A stretch of DNA of 64,000 bases from Paenochrobactrum pullorum (GCF_041929845.1 NZ_JBHEEH010000001.1:868001-932000), one strand, 5' to 3'. Shown: positions 8,469 to 16,498, counted from the first letter of the stretch. Translations and numbers: made by a program. Notes: generated from the sequence alone by a model not told the origin.

Positions 8469-8873
8469 ATGGCATCAGCAAGTTTAGAGTTGCAGGGTGC
8501 TATTGTAATGGCACTTAAATCCAGCCCCGTTGTGACTGCCTTGGTAGATCAAAAGATTTATGACATGGCACCGGCAGATGCACAAACGCCATATGTTGTC
8601 ATGGGTGATTTTGACGAACACCGAACTGATGCCACATGTTTAAATGCTCGTAAAATTTACGCGACGCTGCATGCGTGGTCATCGGCAGCTGGTTTTATGG
8701 AAGTTCGGCAAGTTGCTGAGGCTGTTGCTGAAACATTGCATCATGCTCCACTCGTCTTGACCTCAAATCGTCTGGTCAGTCTCGACCATTCTAAAACACG
8801 CGTGATGCGTGACCTTGATGGCATCCATTCCCATGCCGTCATTGAATTAGTGGCTTACACCGAAAAAGCCTGA
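8469..8873 (+). CDS. DUF3168-family tail completion/terminator protein
   Basis: A 134-residue protein with the DUF3168 pattern: ALKSSPVVTALVDQKIYDMAPADAQTPYVVMGD near the start, then HAWSSAAGFMEVRQVAEAV and a closing beta segment. Members cap the tail tube at the head-proximal end and resemble gene-transfer-agent tail terminators. It begins right after the previous stop, and a U-tailed hairpin follows before the major tail gene. Confidence 0.85.
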   Translation: MASASLELQGAIVMALKSSPVVTALVDQKIYDMAPADAQTPYVVMGDFDEHRTDATCLNARKIYATLHAWSSAAGFMEVRQVAEAVAETLHHAPLVLTSNRLVSLDHSKTRVMRDLDGIHSHAVIELVAYTEKA

Positions 8874-8899
8874 CCACCTTTCACAATCAGCAATCAACT

Positions 8900-8922
8900 G
8901 CCTGCCATTCGGTGGGCTTTTT
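8900..8922 (+). terminator. Hairpin with U tail before the major tail gene
   Basis: GCCTGCC, ATTC loop, GGTGGGC (7 pairs, two of them G-T) followed by TTTTTTATT. It lies in the 66-base gap between the tail completion and major tail protein genes. A weak terminator or a boundary for a stable downstream transcript is possible. Confidence 0.5.
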
Positions 8923-8939
8923 TATTATAGGATTATCAA

Positions 8940-9365
8940 ATGTCAGATCAACAGACAGGTCGCCTGCTGCTTATGCAAATTGGCAACGGTGAAACACCAG
9001 AAGAATTCGACAATCTTTGCGGGTTGAATACACGTTCATTTAATATGTCGGCCAATGAAGTCGATACAACTATGGTCGACTGTAAGAACCCTGATGCGAC
9101 CCCGCAGAAGACTTCGATGCCAGGCATTAAGAACCGTACATTTACGGGTTCGGGCAAATTCGTTGCGGGTGCCGACACAGCAAAGTTCCGCGGTTACGTG
9201 AATGATGCGGTGCCATTTAATGCGAAGGTCATCGTGCCAGGCTGGGGTAGCTTCACCGGTTCGTGGTTTGTATCGGATTTTGAACTGTCCGGTGAAATGG
9301 AAGGCAATATGGATTTCTCAGCTACCTTTATGGCAGCCGGCCCTCTTGCTTTCGTGGCGGAGTAA
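8940..9365 (+). CDS. Major tail (tube) protein
   Basis: A 141-residue protein of the TP901-1-like/GTA major tail family, which polymerises into the tail tube. It opens with RLLLMQIGNGETPEEFDNLCGLNTRSFN and contains the VDTTMVDCKNPDAT segment and the GMEGNMDFSATFMAAGP-type end that these proteins share. SD AGGA is placed 8-9 bases upstream of ATG 8940. It precedes the tail chaperone pair, the usual order. Confidence 0.88.
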   Translation: MSDQQTGRLLLMQIGNGETPEEFDNLCGLNTRSFNMSANEVDTTMVDCKNPDATPQKTSMPGIKNRTFTGSGKFVAGADTAKFRGYVNDAVPFNAKVIVPGWGSFTGSWFVSDFELSGEMEGNMDFSATFMAAGPLAFVAE

Positions 9366-9370
9366 TCCTC

Positions 9371-9706
9371 ATGAAGCTGCCAGTTAATGGTGAGCGTGGT
9401 GAGGTTGGTATTGCCATAGGTGATACCGAAATTGTTATAGCTGCCACAATGGAAGGCTTGGCCAATGTGTCCACTGAGCTGAAATGCAAATCTCTTTTGG
9501 ATTTGTATGAGCGCTTAGGGCAGGTGGAGGTCGCAGCCACGATTGCCGGTATTCGTCACCTGACGGTACGCGGCAATAAAGAAGCTGCGATTGCCAAGCT
9601 TAAGATCCGGCATTTCAAAGTTCTTTCGGAAGCTTTCAACGCGGCTCTTGCACATCATCATGATGGTGAATCGGGAAACGAGGAGCCAAGGGAAGCTCAA
9701 ATGTAG
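9371..9706 (+). CDS. GTA gp10-like tail chaperone, zero-frame product
   Basis: A 111-residue protein resembling the GTA-gp10 family (NGERGEVGIAIGDTEIVIAATMEGLANV). It lies between the major tail and tape measure genes, the position of the tail assembly chaperone in long-tailed phages. The frame ends at TAG 9704-9706 just after a GGGAAAC heptamer, and an overlapping -1 frame continues into a second chaperone domain. Most ribosomes would make this short form. Chaperone function is known for the position and family; the pairing here is inferred. Confidence 0.85.
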   Translation: MKLPVNGERGEVGIAIGDTEIVIAATMEGLANVSTELKCKSLLDLYERLGQVEVAATIAGIRHLTVRGNKEAAIAKLKIRHFKVLSEAFNAALAHHHDGESGNEEPREAQM

Positions 9707-9724
9707 CTGACGGCTCCCCTTGGC
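9673..9724 (+). promoter_or_regulatory. Probable programmed -1 ribosomal frameshift signal
   Basis: The slippery heptamer G GGA AAC (9673-9679) is in the correct phase of the gp10-like frame (codons TCG GGA AAC GAG). A five-base spacer follows, then a perfect 8-bp stem GCCAAGGG (9685-9692) with CCCTTGGC (9717-9724); an inner AGCT/AGCT pairing or the alternative GGAGCC/GGCTCC pairing can also form. The -1 frame has a stop at 9667-9669, immediately before the heptamer, and then stays open to 9903. Confidence 0.8.
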
Positions 9725-9903
9725 GAGACTGGCAAAAGTCAGCCTATGGTGTTCTGCGTTGGACGCCTGAAACATTTTGGCGCTCCACATTAAGTGAGTT
9801 CATTGCTGCCATTGAAGGCTTCACAGAAGCCCGTGGTGGAAAGAAATCTACAGAACATCCAACCGATGATCAGATGGATGCTTTGCTCTCGCAATATGGA
9901 TAA
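9679..9903 (+). CDS. TAC_6-like tail chaperone domain, made by -1 frameshift
   Basis: This is the -1 frame extension of the gp10-like gene, about 74 residues. It carries the conserved WRDWQKSAYGVLRWTPETFW motif, then EFIAAIEG and a C-terminal QMDALLSQYG, the pattern of the short GTA/rcc01693-type tail assembly chaperone. There is no ATG, GTG or TTG in frame ahead of the conserved part, so independent initiation is unlikely. Slippage at 9673-9679 would give a fusion of about 177 residues, analogous to gpG and gpGT of lambda. Coordinates give the post-shift reading frame only. Confidence 0.8.
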   Translation, partial: RGAKGSSNVADGSPWRDWQKSAYGVLRWTPETFWRSTLSEFIAAIEGFTEARGGKKSTEHPTDDQMDALLSQYG

Positions 9904-9912
9904 CGCATTTTC

Positions 9913-9936
9913 AGGCCGCCTTGTGCGGCCTTTTTT
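9913..9936 (+). terminator. Rho-independent terminator-like hairpin before the tape measure gene
   Basis: AGGCCGC, CTTGT, GCGGCCT: a perfect 7-bp stem followed by TTTTTTATTG. It stands ten bases after the chaperone stop and before the tape measure SD. It could limit tape measure expression relative to the abundant tail tube protein. Confidence 0.75.
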
Positions 9937-9959
9937 ATTGTATTTTTTGGAGGTTCACG

Positions 9960-12900
9960 TTGGCCGAAGATTCCGATGATATTATTTTATCCATTTCCGC
10001 TGACGTGGCAGCCTTGCGCCGTAGTCAGAAGAAAATGGAAGAAGCTGTAAGCGGCTTCAGTAAATCAGCTGATAAGCGCTTTCAGGCGGTATCAAAATCT
10101 GCAGACAACAATTTTAAAGCCATTGAGCGGAATGCTCAGAAATTACGCCGCGAATTAGACGGTATCTTCCAGAAGCCGATGGCAGGCATTGGCGGGATAG
10201 CAGGTGGAATTGGTGCAGTATTAGGCACTAATGAACTGCGCAAAATGACTGATACGTGGACGGACTTAACGTCTCGCGTCAATCTAGCTGTCGGTAGCCA
10301 AGAAAAAGGCGTTGAGGTTATGGGGCGCATTGGCGAAATGGCCAGACGCACTTATTCCGATCTTGAACAGACAACTGAAAGCTATCTAGCAAATAGCACC
10401 GCGCTTAAAGACTTAGGATATAGCACCAACCAGTCGCTTGATTATACCGAAGCGCTCAATAATGCTTTGGTGGTTTCCGGTGCTAAAGGCGATAAAGCCA
10501 AACGTGTGATAGATGCCCTGTCTAAAGCAATGGCTGTTGGCAAGCTATCCGGCGACAATCTTAACACCGTTATTGAATCTGGTGGCCGTGTTGCAGAAGC
10601 TTTGGCTGAAAGCCTTGGAACGACCGTCAGTGGATTGCGTGGGCTTGGTGCACAAGGCAAGATCACTGGCAACGATATTGTTAAAGGCTTATCTGGCCAG
10701 CTGGAAAAACTGCGTAAAGAAGCCGCGTCTATGCCTGCTACTATCGGCGATGGCTTCACGATGTTGAACAATGCTTTGTTGGAATATGTCGGTAATGCGG
10801 ATAGCGCCACTGGTGTATCTGCCAGAGTTGCTGACGCGCTAATTATCATTGCTGATAACTTTGATAAAGTTGCAGATGCAGGGTTGCAGGTTGCAGCCGT
10901 ATTTGCCGGAGCCTTTGTCGGTCGCTCACTGATGAGCATGATCCGTACTTTGGGCATGACAACCACGGAAGTTTTAAAGCTCACACGCGCACTCAATGCA
11001 GCTAAAGGTGCAGGCGGTGTAGTTACTGCCCTCGGTGGTATGGGTGCAGCTGCTGGCCCACTTGGCGCCATTGTGGGTGGGGCTTTGGTCTTTGCAATGA
11101 CCAAATACACATTGAGCACGATGGAGGCTCGGGAAAATTCTGATGCTCTTCGCAGTGAGATGGAGAAGCTTGGTCTTATTGCGCCAAAGGTCGCCGATGC
11201 TGTCGATGGCGTTGCTGAATCGCTGGACAAACTAAGTGCTGCGGAGAAGGCACGTAAGCTCAAGAAAATTGCCGATGAATTAGATCGCCTGCGTAATGGT
11301 GGACCGCTCAGCGGATTGTTCGGCCAAGGCGATGAGCTTGATGCTCTGGCTGGCTATACAAAACAGCCGTTGGAAAATCTCTATCAAAATTTCTCTATGT
11401 CTGACGTCGATAAGTCAGCAAGGAGAGAAATTCTTAAAGTCATTGCCGAGTTTCAAAGCTTCGAAATAAATGCTGACAAGGTCAAGCAAAGGCTTGAAGC
11501 CATAAATAACACGCCGATCAGCGATGCTGTGGTTGAGTTGACCAAGCGTGTGCAAGAGACTGTTGATCATATGTCCGGCCTGCAAGCCATGTCCACACGT
11601 GTTGGGGATATGCCAGAACTTACGATTGCTACGCAAAAGGTGCAGGATCTGGCAGATCATCTTGATATGCTTGCAACAAAAGGCGAGATAAAGCCGCAGT
11701 TAAAAGCTGATACGCAAGAGATCATCGATAAGTTTGTGAAGGCTGGCGGCAGTGCTGAAGATGCGTTGAGGGCTATAAATAACCTCTCGCAAGCCAACCC
11801 GAACATGAATCAGTTCTTTGAGAAAATGGCTACTGCCATCAAGGTTCTTGCCAATGTTCGTGATGCGGCTCGTGAAGCAGGGCAGGCTATGGCTGGTGCT
11901 TATCCGCTTGGGCCTGATGAGAACAAGCAAGCTAGGGCATCTTTAGACCCATACATTCAACAGCGCAAAGCTGAGAATGGGGCGGCCAAAGCTTTTGAAC
12001 AAAACGCCATACGACGCACCAAGCTGACCAAAGATCAGCTTGCCCTTGAAAACAAGATTGCTGAAGTTCGTAAGCGACTTGAAACAGAGGGTATCAAGAA
12101 CCCTGAAAAAGGATTAGCTGAGCGCATTGCACAGGCTGAGCTTGCAGCTGACAAAGCGCGGTCGGGTGAGGGCAAAAAACCCAAGTCGGAAGCGTCACAC
12201 AAAAAGACAACTGACCAACAGATTGATACGGACATTCAAGCGGTTCGTGATCGTACCGCAGCTTTGCAATCCGAAATCGCTGCTGTAGGTCTATCCTATC
12301 AGGAAAACGAAAAGCGCAAGATTGCTCTGGATCTGGAACAGGCTGCACTGGCAAAGCTTCGTGATGAAGCCATTAAGAAAGGTCAGACTGATCTTTCCGG
12401 CATTAAGTTGTCAGAACAGCAACGCGAAAAAATCGATGAGGTTTCGGGCGCCTATGCTCGACAAGCTGAAGAACTGCGACGCGTCCAGGAAAAGCAACAG
12501 GATGTTGAACAGGCATCAGCGGATTTCTATCAAACGTTTAAGAGTGGAACGCTTGACGCAATCACTGGTGCTAAGTCTTTATCCGACGCTCTGTCGGATA
12601 TCCTGAATAAACTTGCACAGATGCTTTTGAACAGTGCTTTCGATGCTTTGTTTAAGCCGTCCTCAGGTGGTGTTGCTGGTGGTGCATTCGGCAGCGCCTT
12701 TGATTTCATCGGCGGGTTGCTTGGGCGCAAAGATGGTGGCTCTGTAACCGAAGTACCAGGCGGCGGTCGCATTAGCGGCGCAGGCGGCCCACGCGATGAC
12801 AAGGTGCTGCTGCGTGCCTCCAATGGCGAATACATCATGAATGCGGATGCAACGGCCAAATACGGCTGGTTGTTGGAAGCAATGAACAAAGACCAATTAC

Positions 12901-13187
12901 CAGCTTTGCGTAATGGTGGAGCAATAGGCGTTCCAAACATTAGAACTCCATCTATTCCATTGCCTCGGGTGCCGGATATTTCGTCTCCTGCTGAGAGAAA
13001 AGAATCGGGCCCTCAAGAGATAACCATTGCAGTTGATGTTTCAGGTGCACGTGGAAACCAAGAAATTGAGCAGATGGTTCAACAGGGTGTTCAGCAAGGC
13101 ATAAGAGGCTTTTCAGAAAGCAGCCACTTTGTAAACCTAGTAGGGCGTTCAGTGGTTAAGGCACAGTCTCGTGGTGTAATCAGATAA
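9960..13187 (+). CDS. Phage tail tape measure protein
   Basis: A 1075-residue protein that sets tail length and is probably injected with DNA. The N-terminal third has the lambda-type tape measure domain (ELRKMTDTWTDLTSRVNLAV, SLDYTEALNNALVVSGAKG, GLRGLGAQGKITGNDI). A Gly/Ala-rich hydrophobic segment follows near residue 360, then long helical stretches, and the characteristic C-terminal GGxV...NGEYIMNADATAKYG segment near residue 975. Start chosen at TTG 9960, with GGAGG six bases upstream; the open frame from 9921 runs through the terminator hairpin and is unlikely to be translated. Confidence 0.92.
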   Translation: MAEDSDDIILSISADVAALRRSQKKMEEAVSGFSKSADKRFQAVSKSADNNFKAIERNAQKLRRELDGIFQKPMAGIGGIAGGIGAVLGTNELRKMTDTWTDLTSRVNLAVGSQEKGVEVMGRIGEMARRTYSDLEQTTESYLANSTALKDLGYSTNQSLDYTEALNNALVVSGAKGDKAKRVIDALSKAMAVGKLSGDNLNTVIESGGRVAEALAESLGTTVSGLRGLGAQGKITGNDIVKGLSGQLEKLRKEAASMPATIGDGFTMLNNALLEYVGNADSATGVSARVADALIIIADNFDKVADAGLQVAAVFAGAFVGRSLMSMIRTLGMTTTEVLKLTRALNAAKGAGGVVTALGGMGAAAGPLGAIVGGALVFAMTKYTLSTMEARENSDALRSEMEKLGLIAPKVADAVDGVAESLDKLSAAEKARKLKKIADELDRLRNGGPLSGLFGQGDELDALAGYTKQPLENLYQNFSMSDVDKSARREILKVIAEFQSFEINADKVKQRLEAINNTPISDAVVELTKRVQETVDHMSGLQAMSTRVGDMPELTIATQKVQDLADHLDMLATKGEIKPQLKADTQEIIDKFVKAGGSAEDALRAINNLSQANPNMNQFFEKMATAIKVLANVRDAAREAGQAMAGAYPLGPDENKQARASLDPYIQQRKAENGAAKAFEQNAIRRTKLTKDQLALENKIAEVRKRLETEGIKNPEKGLAERIAQAELAADKARSGEGKKPKSEASHKKTTDQQIDTDIQAVRDRTAALQSEIAAVGLSYQENEKRKIALDLEQAALAKLRDEAIKKGQTDLSGIKLSEQQREKIDEVSGAYARQAEELRRVQEKQQDVEQASADFYQTFKSGTLDAITGAKSLSDALSDILNKLAQMLLNSAFDALFKPSSGGVAGGAFGSAFDFIGGLLGRKDGGSVTEVPGGGRISGAGGPRDDKVLLRASNGEYIMNADATAKYGWLLEAMNKDQLPALRNGGAIGVPNIRTPSIPLPRVPDISSPAERKESGPQEITIAVDVSGARGNQEIEQMVQQGVQQGIRGFSESSHFVNLVGRSVVKAQSRGVIR

Positions 13188-13192
13188 TTCTC

Positions 13193-13214
13193 GGCGTGGG
13201 AATCCACGCCTTTT
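13193..13214 (+). terminator. Rho-independent terminator-like hairpin after the tape measure gene
   Basis: GGCGTGG, GAAT loop, CCACGCC followed by TTTTCTAT: a perfect 7-bp stem starting six bases after the tape measure stop. It is the fourth hairpin of this kind in the late module. Confidence 0.75.
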
Positions 13215-13228
13215 CTATAGGTGGAAAC

Positions 13229-13480
13229 ATGAAAATTTATACAGTTATGCCGGCGTTTTTCACGGTGTCAGACGATGATGATGCGATGGTGTTTGCAGGA
13301 ACGACATTCGATCCAATGACTTTTACAGATGCGGCTGACGCACGGGAATGTGCAAAGGAACAGGCACGCCAACATCGTGGCCGCCATGTTTGGATTGTTG
13401 AGGGAACGGCTACGGAGTCCTTCCATTGCGAGCCTGAACCTGTCATTACGGGCGCACCAGTTGTGCAGAGGTTGGCGTGA
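13229..13480 (+). CDS. Small phage tail-region protein, unknown
   Basis: An 83-residue protein starting MKIYTVMPAFFTVSDDDDAMVF. The ATG at 13229 has GGTGG upstream; the longer frame would run through the terminator hairpin. It contains FTDAADARECAKEQARQHRGRHVWIVEG, an alternating helix/strand pattern. It overlaps the following tail gene by one base (TGATG), so the two are coupled. No family recognised. Confidence 0.6.
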   Translation: MKIYTVMPAFFTVSDDDDAMVFAGTTFDPMTFTDAADARECAKEQARQHRGRHVWIVEGTATESFHCEPEPVITGAPVVQRLA

Positions 13481-14091
13481 TGGCAGAGCAATTACCTGAT
13501 GGCCTGATTTATCAGCCAAGTTTCCCAAGGTTGATTAGATCCACTTCTATGTCACGATTTGGCCAGCGTTCCATTGCTTTTATGGAAAGTACAGATCCTG
13601 TCTGGCAGTGGACAGCACAGATTAGCCTGCGCAGCAATGCACAACGACAAAAGCTTGAGGCATTCATTGATCGTTGCAGGGGCGGAGTTGTTACCGTGCA
13701 TTACACACCTAAACACGCTTGTGTGCCTCAAGCGTATTGGGGTGATGCCAATAATTCAGCCATAACAGGTTCGGCCAGTCTGTCGGCTATCAATGGCAAT
13801 GTGCTAACGTTGGCCGGTGTTAAGGTTGGGCTAAAGCTGACAGATGGTGATCTGATAGGCTTAACGCTTGGTGATTATAATTTCATTGCACGGGTGGTGG
13901 CCAATGCAACGGCAACAGGCACAACCATGCAGATAAGGATCGAGCCGTTTCTCCCGTCCTATATCGGAGTGGGGGCTTCGATTCGCTTTAAAAATCCAGT
14001 GATGAATATGCGCCTGATACCTGACAGTTTCGAAATAGGTACAGGAATGCACCCAGATGCATCATTTCAGCTTGTGGAAGTGCCGAAGTAG
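13480..14091 (+). CDS. Phage minor tail protein (distal-tail-like), probable
   Basis: A 203-residue protein after the tape measure. It opens EQLPDGLIYQPSFPRLIRSTSMSRFGQRSIAFMES and carries TAQISLRSNAQRQKLEAFIDRC, a layout seen in proteins at the tail tip of siphophages that treat a surface of beta strands; later segments are beta-rich with Gly turns. A distal tail or tail-tip adaptor role is inferred from order. It is the last recognisable morphogenetic gene: no NlpC/P60 or host-specificity genes follow, so the tail module seems truncated or exchanged after this point. Confidence 0.6.
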   Translation: MAEQLPDGLIYQPSFPRLIRSTSMSRFGQRSIAFMESTDPVWQWTAQISLRSNAQRQKLEAFIDRCRGGVVTVHYTPKHACVPQAYWGDANNSAITGSASLSAINGNVLTLAGVKVGLKLTDGDLIGLTLGDYNFIARVVANATATGTTMQIRIEPFLPSYIGVGASIRFKNPVMNMRLIPDSFEIGTGMHPDASFQLVEVPK

Positions 14092-14244
14092 TTTCTGAAT
14101 CTTAGCGAGACTAAGCTGGTTTTTGTATCTGTATAGATTTTAATATTAATTTGAATGGAACCATGCGCCTTCACTGCCGTTATATAACCACTGAACCAAA
14201 TAATTACGGTTGCAGAAAAGTTTTTATTTAACGGGAGTTTAATT

Positions 14245-14670
14245 ATGCGTCGTATTCTTATTGCACTGACCGCTACAGCAGCAATGGTATCATTCGCTAG
14301 CGCACAGACAGCGACAACCACACCAACTGCAACAACTACACCTACTGCAACAACCACAGAAGTGTTTGTTACGGCTCAGCCAACAGATGTGCTAAGCTAC
14401 AATTTGGTTGGTTTGAATGTTGTAGATGGTCAGGATAACACATTTGGTGAGATTAAAGATCTTATCATTTCTGACGGTGAGCTTTCAGGATATGTTCTTT
14501 CAGTCGGTGGCTTCCTTGGTATCGGTGAAAAGTATGTGATTGTAAGCCCTGAATCTATTGTTGTGACATATTCAGAAGATGACAAAAAGTGGTCTGCAAA
14601 CATGTCAGCTACAAAGGAAGCCGTTGAAAAGGCTCCTGAGTTTAAATACGAAGGCCGCTGGGCTAAATAA
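14245..14670 (+). CDS. Secreted PRC-barrel domain protein
   Basis: A 141-residue protein with a signal peptide (MRRILIALTATAAMVSFASAQ, cleavage after about residue 20), a threonine-rich linker built from three six-residue repeats (TATTTP), and a PRC-barrel domain (LVGLNVVDGQDNTFGEIKDLI, LSVGGFLGIGEKYVIV). PRC-barrel proteins of the Hyphomicrobiales periplasm are common but of unclear role. ATG 14245 has GGGAG upstream, and a strong terminator follows, so it forms its own unit. It is probably cargo rather than a tail gene. Confidence 0.85.
   Translation: MRRILIALTATAAMVSFASAQTATTTPTATTTPTATTTEVFVTAQPTDVLSYNLVGLNVVDGQDNTFGEIKDLIISDGELSGYVLSVGGFLGIGEKYVIVSPESIVVTYSEDDKKWSANMSATKEAVEKAPEFKYEGRWAK
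14308..14361 (+). repeat. Three 18-base tandem repeats in the PRC-barrel gene
   Basis: Three adjacent 18-base units (14308-14325, 14326-14343, 14344-14361) encode TATTTP, TATTTP and TATTTE. The units differ at a few positions. They form a Thr-rich linker between signal peptide and barrel domain, which could vary in copy number. Confidence 0.85.
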
Positions 14671-14678
14671 TTAAATCA

Positions 14679-14702
14679 AGGGCGCGGAAAGCGCCCTTTT
14701 TT
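14679..14702 (+). terminator. Rho-independent terminator after the PRC-barrel gene
   Basis: AGGGCGC, GGAAA loop, GCGCCCT followed by a run of T. It lies nine bases after the stop codon. Confidence 0.9.
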
Positions 14703-14826
14703 ATTCTATAATTCAGGAAATGGTGCGGCTATAACTCTTTTGGCATGTATCTAGAAATATATGATATGTTTTGTATGCATGTTAAATCGTCAGATTTATA
14801 ATGACATTATGTTGATAGGCTCAATG

Positions 14827-15531
14827 TCACCTCACACCCTTCCGCCATTCCCAAGGCTCGATGAATGAGCCTTGCCACATGCCTGATTTGTTAGCTTTGG
14901 CCTGAGCCTCGGGGCCAGCATATTTACCTTTTGAGTATTGACGGTAATCTAATGCATGCCCTTGGCGTGCAAGCCAGTCTGCTATGTCATTACCTGCAGC
15001 TGTAAAGCATTGGCCGACAAAACGATCGTAGCGGTCTGTATCTTTGTAGTCGCAGCGGATTGGCTGTGACCTGTTGATATAATCTGCGAGAGCAATGCTG
15101 CCTATCTGGCCGCAACGGTAATTCTTACCAGTTGCATTCTTGCAGGTCTGCTTTCCTTCAGGCGCATCAATTCCCCAAATGCGAACTCTCTGACCATGTA
15201 TTTCAATCGTATCTGCATCAATGACAGACGCGCGGCCTTGTAGCCTGGCTGACACGTTCTTTGCTGCTGGCGGTGGTGTTGCTAAGAATTGCTGTACAGG
15301 CGCTCTGATGCTGCCTGCTAGCTCGTTTGTACAGCGTGTTGGATTTGGAGGATTGCCGCATTGCTTCGCTAAGTTCTTATGGCTAGCACATTTGCCTGAT
15401 TTATGGATGCGCCAGCCTGGGCCACCTCTGCAGCCACAACCTTCGCAACGGACTAACTGTGCGCTTGTTTCTGCAAGGGATGGTGACGGCCATATGAAAA
15501 GCAACGCGGCAGTAAGCAAGAATTTAACCAT
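14827..15531 (-). CDS. Secreted staphylococcal-nuclease-like thermonuclease
   Basis: A 234-residue protein with a signal peptide (MVKFLLTAALLFIWPSPSLAE), a cysteine-rich N-terminal region (CEGCGCRGGPGW, CASH, CGNPP) and a C-terminal SNase domain (RASVIDADTIEIHGQRVRIWGIDAPEGKQ, then DRYDRFVGQC). The Asp and Arg/Glu segments needed for calcium binding and catalysis appear to be present. Such nucleases degrade DNA or RNA outside the cytoplasm. It reads against the late genes. Its start overlaps the end of a 29-codon membrane peptide gene, so the two are probably co-translated. Cargo of a prophage is the likely status. Confidence 0.88.
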   Translation of the reverse strand: MVKFLLTAALLFIWPSPSLAETSAQLVRCEGCGCRGGPGWRIHKSGKCASHKNLAKQCGNPPNPTRCTNELAGSIRAPVQQFLATPPPAAKNVSARLQGRASVIDADTIEIHGQRVRIWGIDAPEGKQTCKNATGKNYRCGQIGSIALADYINRSQPIRCDYKDTDRYDRFVGQCFTAAGNDIADWLARQGHALDYRQYSKGKYAGPEAQAKANKSGMWQGSFIEPWEWRKGVR

Positions 15532-15613
15532 TTGGCTTAAGCCAGATTATGATTATTGCCACTGTCAGCATGATGCTAATTCCTGCGAATAGATACTCTA
15601 TGATACTGGTCAT
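15524..15613 (-). CDS. Small membrane peptide (29 aa) coupled to the nuclease gene
   Basis: A 29-residue frame, MTSIIEYLFAGISIMLTVAI and on to IIIWLKPNG, almost entirely one transmembrane helix. Its stop overlaps the nuclease start (ATGGTTAA), which suggests translational coupling. A shorter relative (FAxSIM, then VxIII) lies at 16499-16558 ahead of the next minus-strand gene. Its Shine-Dalgarno is weak. Whether it is expressed is uncertain, but the repeat of the pattern makes it more credible. Confidence 0.45.
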   Translation of the reverse strand: MTSIIEYLFAGISIMLTVAIIIIWLKPNG

Positions 15614-15632
15614 GGAGTTACCACGCTAATTT

Positions 15633-16439
15633 TTAATCATCTTGATACTGAAGCTTAATAGGTACATCTGTCATCGCATAATGTACAAACTGATTACCCA
15701 ACGCTGTTAATTCATAACCGTCAATGTTATCAAATGCCGACTTATGGGTCGTACTTGCCATTCCTGGTCTGGTTCGTTGAGCTGGCTTTTTAATAAAATT
15801 CCCAGCATAGTCAGTGGCTCGATGCTGTCTAATAATGCCGCCGGTGTTCAGGTCTCGGATGAGCAGCTTGAAAAGATCTGCATCAGCAGAATCCTCTCTG
15901 ACAGGCTCTTTACCAAGTTCACGCCAGATTTCTCCGCGTGTTAAGCCATTGTTATTGTAAAACTTTGCTATAACCGCAAAATGCAATTCTGAGAAGTTTT
16001 TAATCCAATCTAAAAACAAACGTATAACATCATCATTGCATAATTTGATTGATGCAGCATTAGCTAAAAGGTTTCGTACAAAGCTACGCTTGTCTTCACT
16101 TTCTGCTCCCGACCAATCTCTGAATGACTTACGTAAAAGAGATTGATATTCAGGGCTTTCAACTCTTGATGCAACGTCTTCATCCTTCATATCAACGCGT
16201 TGCATAATCTCTAGAATTGTTTGTTCTTTCTCAGCCATCTCGGCCTTAAGCATTTCAATCCAATGTTTGAAAAACGAATTAATACGTTCTTGGTCACGTT
16301 CAGACCAATCAGCTGCGGCTGCTGACAATATACCACCCGCAAGGGGGATAAAGCCACTTAAAGCATTCATTGCGCCACGTGTGGCTCTTCCGCCTTTACC
16401 ACCCTTTGGGTAATCGTCGTTTTCTTTACCTTCTGACAT
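15633..16439 (-). CDS. Unknown accessory protein, possible membrane-anchored cargo
   Basis: A 268-residue protein with a strong SD (GGGAGG, eight bases from ATG). The N terminus is Gly- and Lys-rich (GGKGGRATRGAM), then comes a short hydrophobic segment GFIPLAGGILSAAAADW (about residues 29-45), then long charged helices (ERINSFFKHWIEMLKAEMAEKEQ). The C-terminal part has a winged-helix look (LTRGEIWRELG, LIRDLNTGGIIRQH). No family can be named. Its position among isolated genes in a prophage suggests a moron such as an exclusion or defence gene, but nothing in the sequence proves this. Confidence 0.6.
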   Translation of the reverse strand: MSEGKENDDYPKGGKGGRATRGAMNALSGFIPLAGGILSAAAADWSERDQERINSFFKHWIEMLKAEMAEKEQTILEIMQRVDMKDEDVASRVESPEYQSLLRKSFRDWSGAESEDKRSFVRNLLANAASIKLCNDDVIRLFLDWIKNFSELHFAVIAKFYNNNGLTRGEIWRELGKEPVREDSADADLFKLLIRDLNTGGIIRQHRATDYAGNFIKKPAQRTRPGMASTTHKSAFDNIDGYELTALGNQFVHYAMTDVPIKLQYQDD

Positions 16440-16498
16440 AGAATAGCCTCCCGCTATGCCCCACTACTTAAGTAAAATGATATAAACTGGTTCACCTG

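Noticed and set aside
9960..9962. Upstream start at 9921 for the tape measure gene
   Set aside because: It would be inside the terminator hairpin with no SD; TTG 9960 after GGAGG is better.
9794..9979. 61-codon plus-strand frame across the chaperone end and terminator
   Set aside because: It overlaps the conserved TAC_6-like frame and crosses a terminator; not a gene.
10442..11263. Long minus-strand open frame (273 codons) opposite the tape measure gene
   Set aside because: It is low-complexity (Ala/Ser/Pro-rich), has no ribosome-binding site, and lies fully opposite a well-supported gene; it is an antisense shadow.
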